Shown here: positions 6,749 to 6,809 of the stretch, in pieces
Position numbering within the stretch: the stretch's first letter is position 1
How the letters are laid out: the number at the start of each line of letters is the position of its first letter
Assembly: GCA_937899305.1 (NCBI GenBank)
Contig: CALDJV010000749.1
Span: forward strand, 1 to 6,809
Source of the DNA: an uncultured Cytophagaceae bacterium
GTDB lineage: Bacteria > Bacteroidota > Bacteroidia > Cytophagales > Microscillaceae
Direction of reading: 5' to 3'
DNA length: 6,809 bases
Program-made: the position numbers and the translations under genes
The notes under the pieces: model-generated
What the model was told of the DNA's origin: nothing
Database searches by the model: none
The model's input: the letters and a program-made list of their open reading frames with translations, nothing else

Positions 6749-6799
6749 ATCAATAAGTTTGCAGCACTAACAAGCTTGATGTTAATATTTCTTATTGAT
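6749..6799. repeat. 9-bp inverted repeat around the leader of the next gene
   Basis: ATCAATAAG (6749-6757) and CTTATTGAT (6791-6799) are exact reverse complements, 33 bases apart. The left arm runs into the candidate -7 box at 6754-6761, and the right arm ends one base before the ATG at 6801. This could be a pair of operator half-sites or a stem that hides the translation start. The AT-rich composition makes coincidence possible. Confidence 0.35.
6754..6761 (+). promoter_or_regulatory. Candidate -7 box for a gene starting at the right edge
   Basis: TAAGTTTG matches TAnnTTTG exactly. TTTC at 6728-6731 lies 22 bases upstream and could be a weak -33. Transcription would start near 6768, about 33 bases before the ATG at 6801, much like the layout at the TetR gene. 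This suggests that the next gene has its own promoter. Confidence 0.4.
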
Positions 6800-6800
6800 T

Positions 6801-6809
6801 ATGAAACGT
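6801..6809 (+). CDS. Possible start of the next gene (three codons visible)
   Basis: ATG AAA CGT (Met-Lys-Arg) is the last thing in the window. It lies 83 bases after the TetR stop codon, on the same strand, and follows a full -7 box at a normal leader distance. Nothing can be said of the product from three codons. A target or operon partner of the TetR regulator is the natural guess. Confidence 0.35.

Overview
The window looks like chromosomal DNA of a member of the Bacteroidota, probably a Cytophagales-type marine or environmental bacterium. Three things point there. The 1030-residue DUF2723 membrane protein is of the kind that is common in this phylum. Several intergenic regions carry the Bacteroidota -7 promoter box TAnnTTTG instead of an E. 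coli-type -35/-10 pair, and no clear Shine-Dalgarno sites are seen. The composition is moderately AT-rich. The genus assignment is a guess.

Layout, left to right. (1) 3-567, plus strand: the 3' end of a DUF2281/VapB-type antitoxin gene, overlapping by one base a VapC-like PIN-domain toxin gene that is broken by two frame changes. (2) 593-648: a long imperfect palindrome that looks like a REP-type element. (3) 666-2369, minus strand: a PolX-type protein (helix-hairpin-helix, Pol X core, PHP domain). Its PHP nuclease metal site is complete, but its polymerase carboxylates are replaced. (4) 2370-2621: a short intergenic region with a strong intrinsic terminator for the upstream gene and a possible promoter for polX. 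(5) 2622-5714, minus strand: a large DUF2723 (TMEM260-like, GT-C fold) membrane protein, a candidate protein O-mannosyltransferase. (6) 5715-6027: a divergent regulatory region with candidate promoters in both directions and three short inverted repeats. (7) 6028-6717, plus strand: a TetR-family regulator. (8) 6718-6809: a leader with a good -7 box and the first three codons of what may be the next gene.

The genes do not form one obvious pathway. DUF2723 and polX point the same way but are separated by a terminator. The TetR gene probably controls itself, through inverted repeats at its promoter, and possibly the gene that starts at the right edge. The remnant toxin-antitoxin pair and palindrome mark the left edge as a small accessory patch. 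I do not see a new multi-gene system here. The best leads are the apparently polymerase-dead PolX, the inactivated toxin behind a retained antitoxin, and the inverted repeats around the TetR gene.
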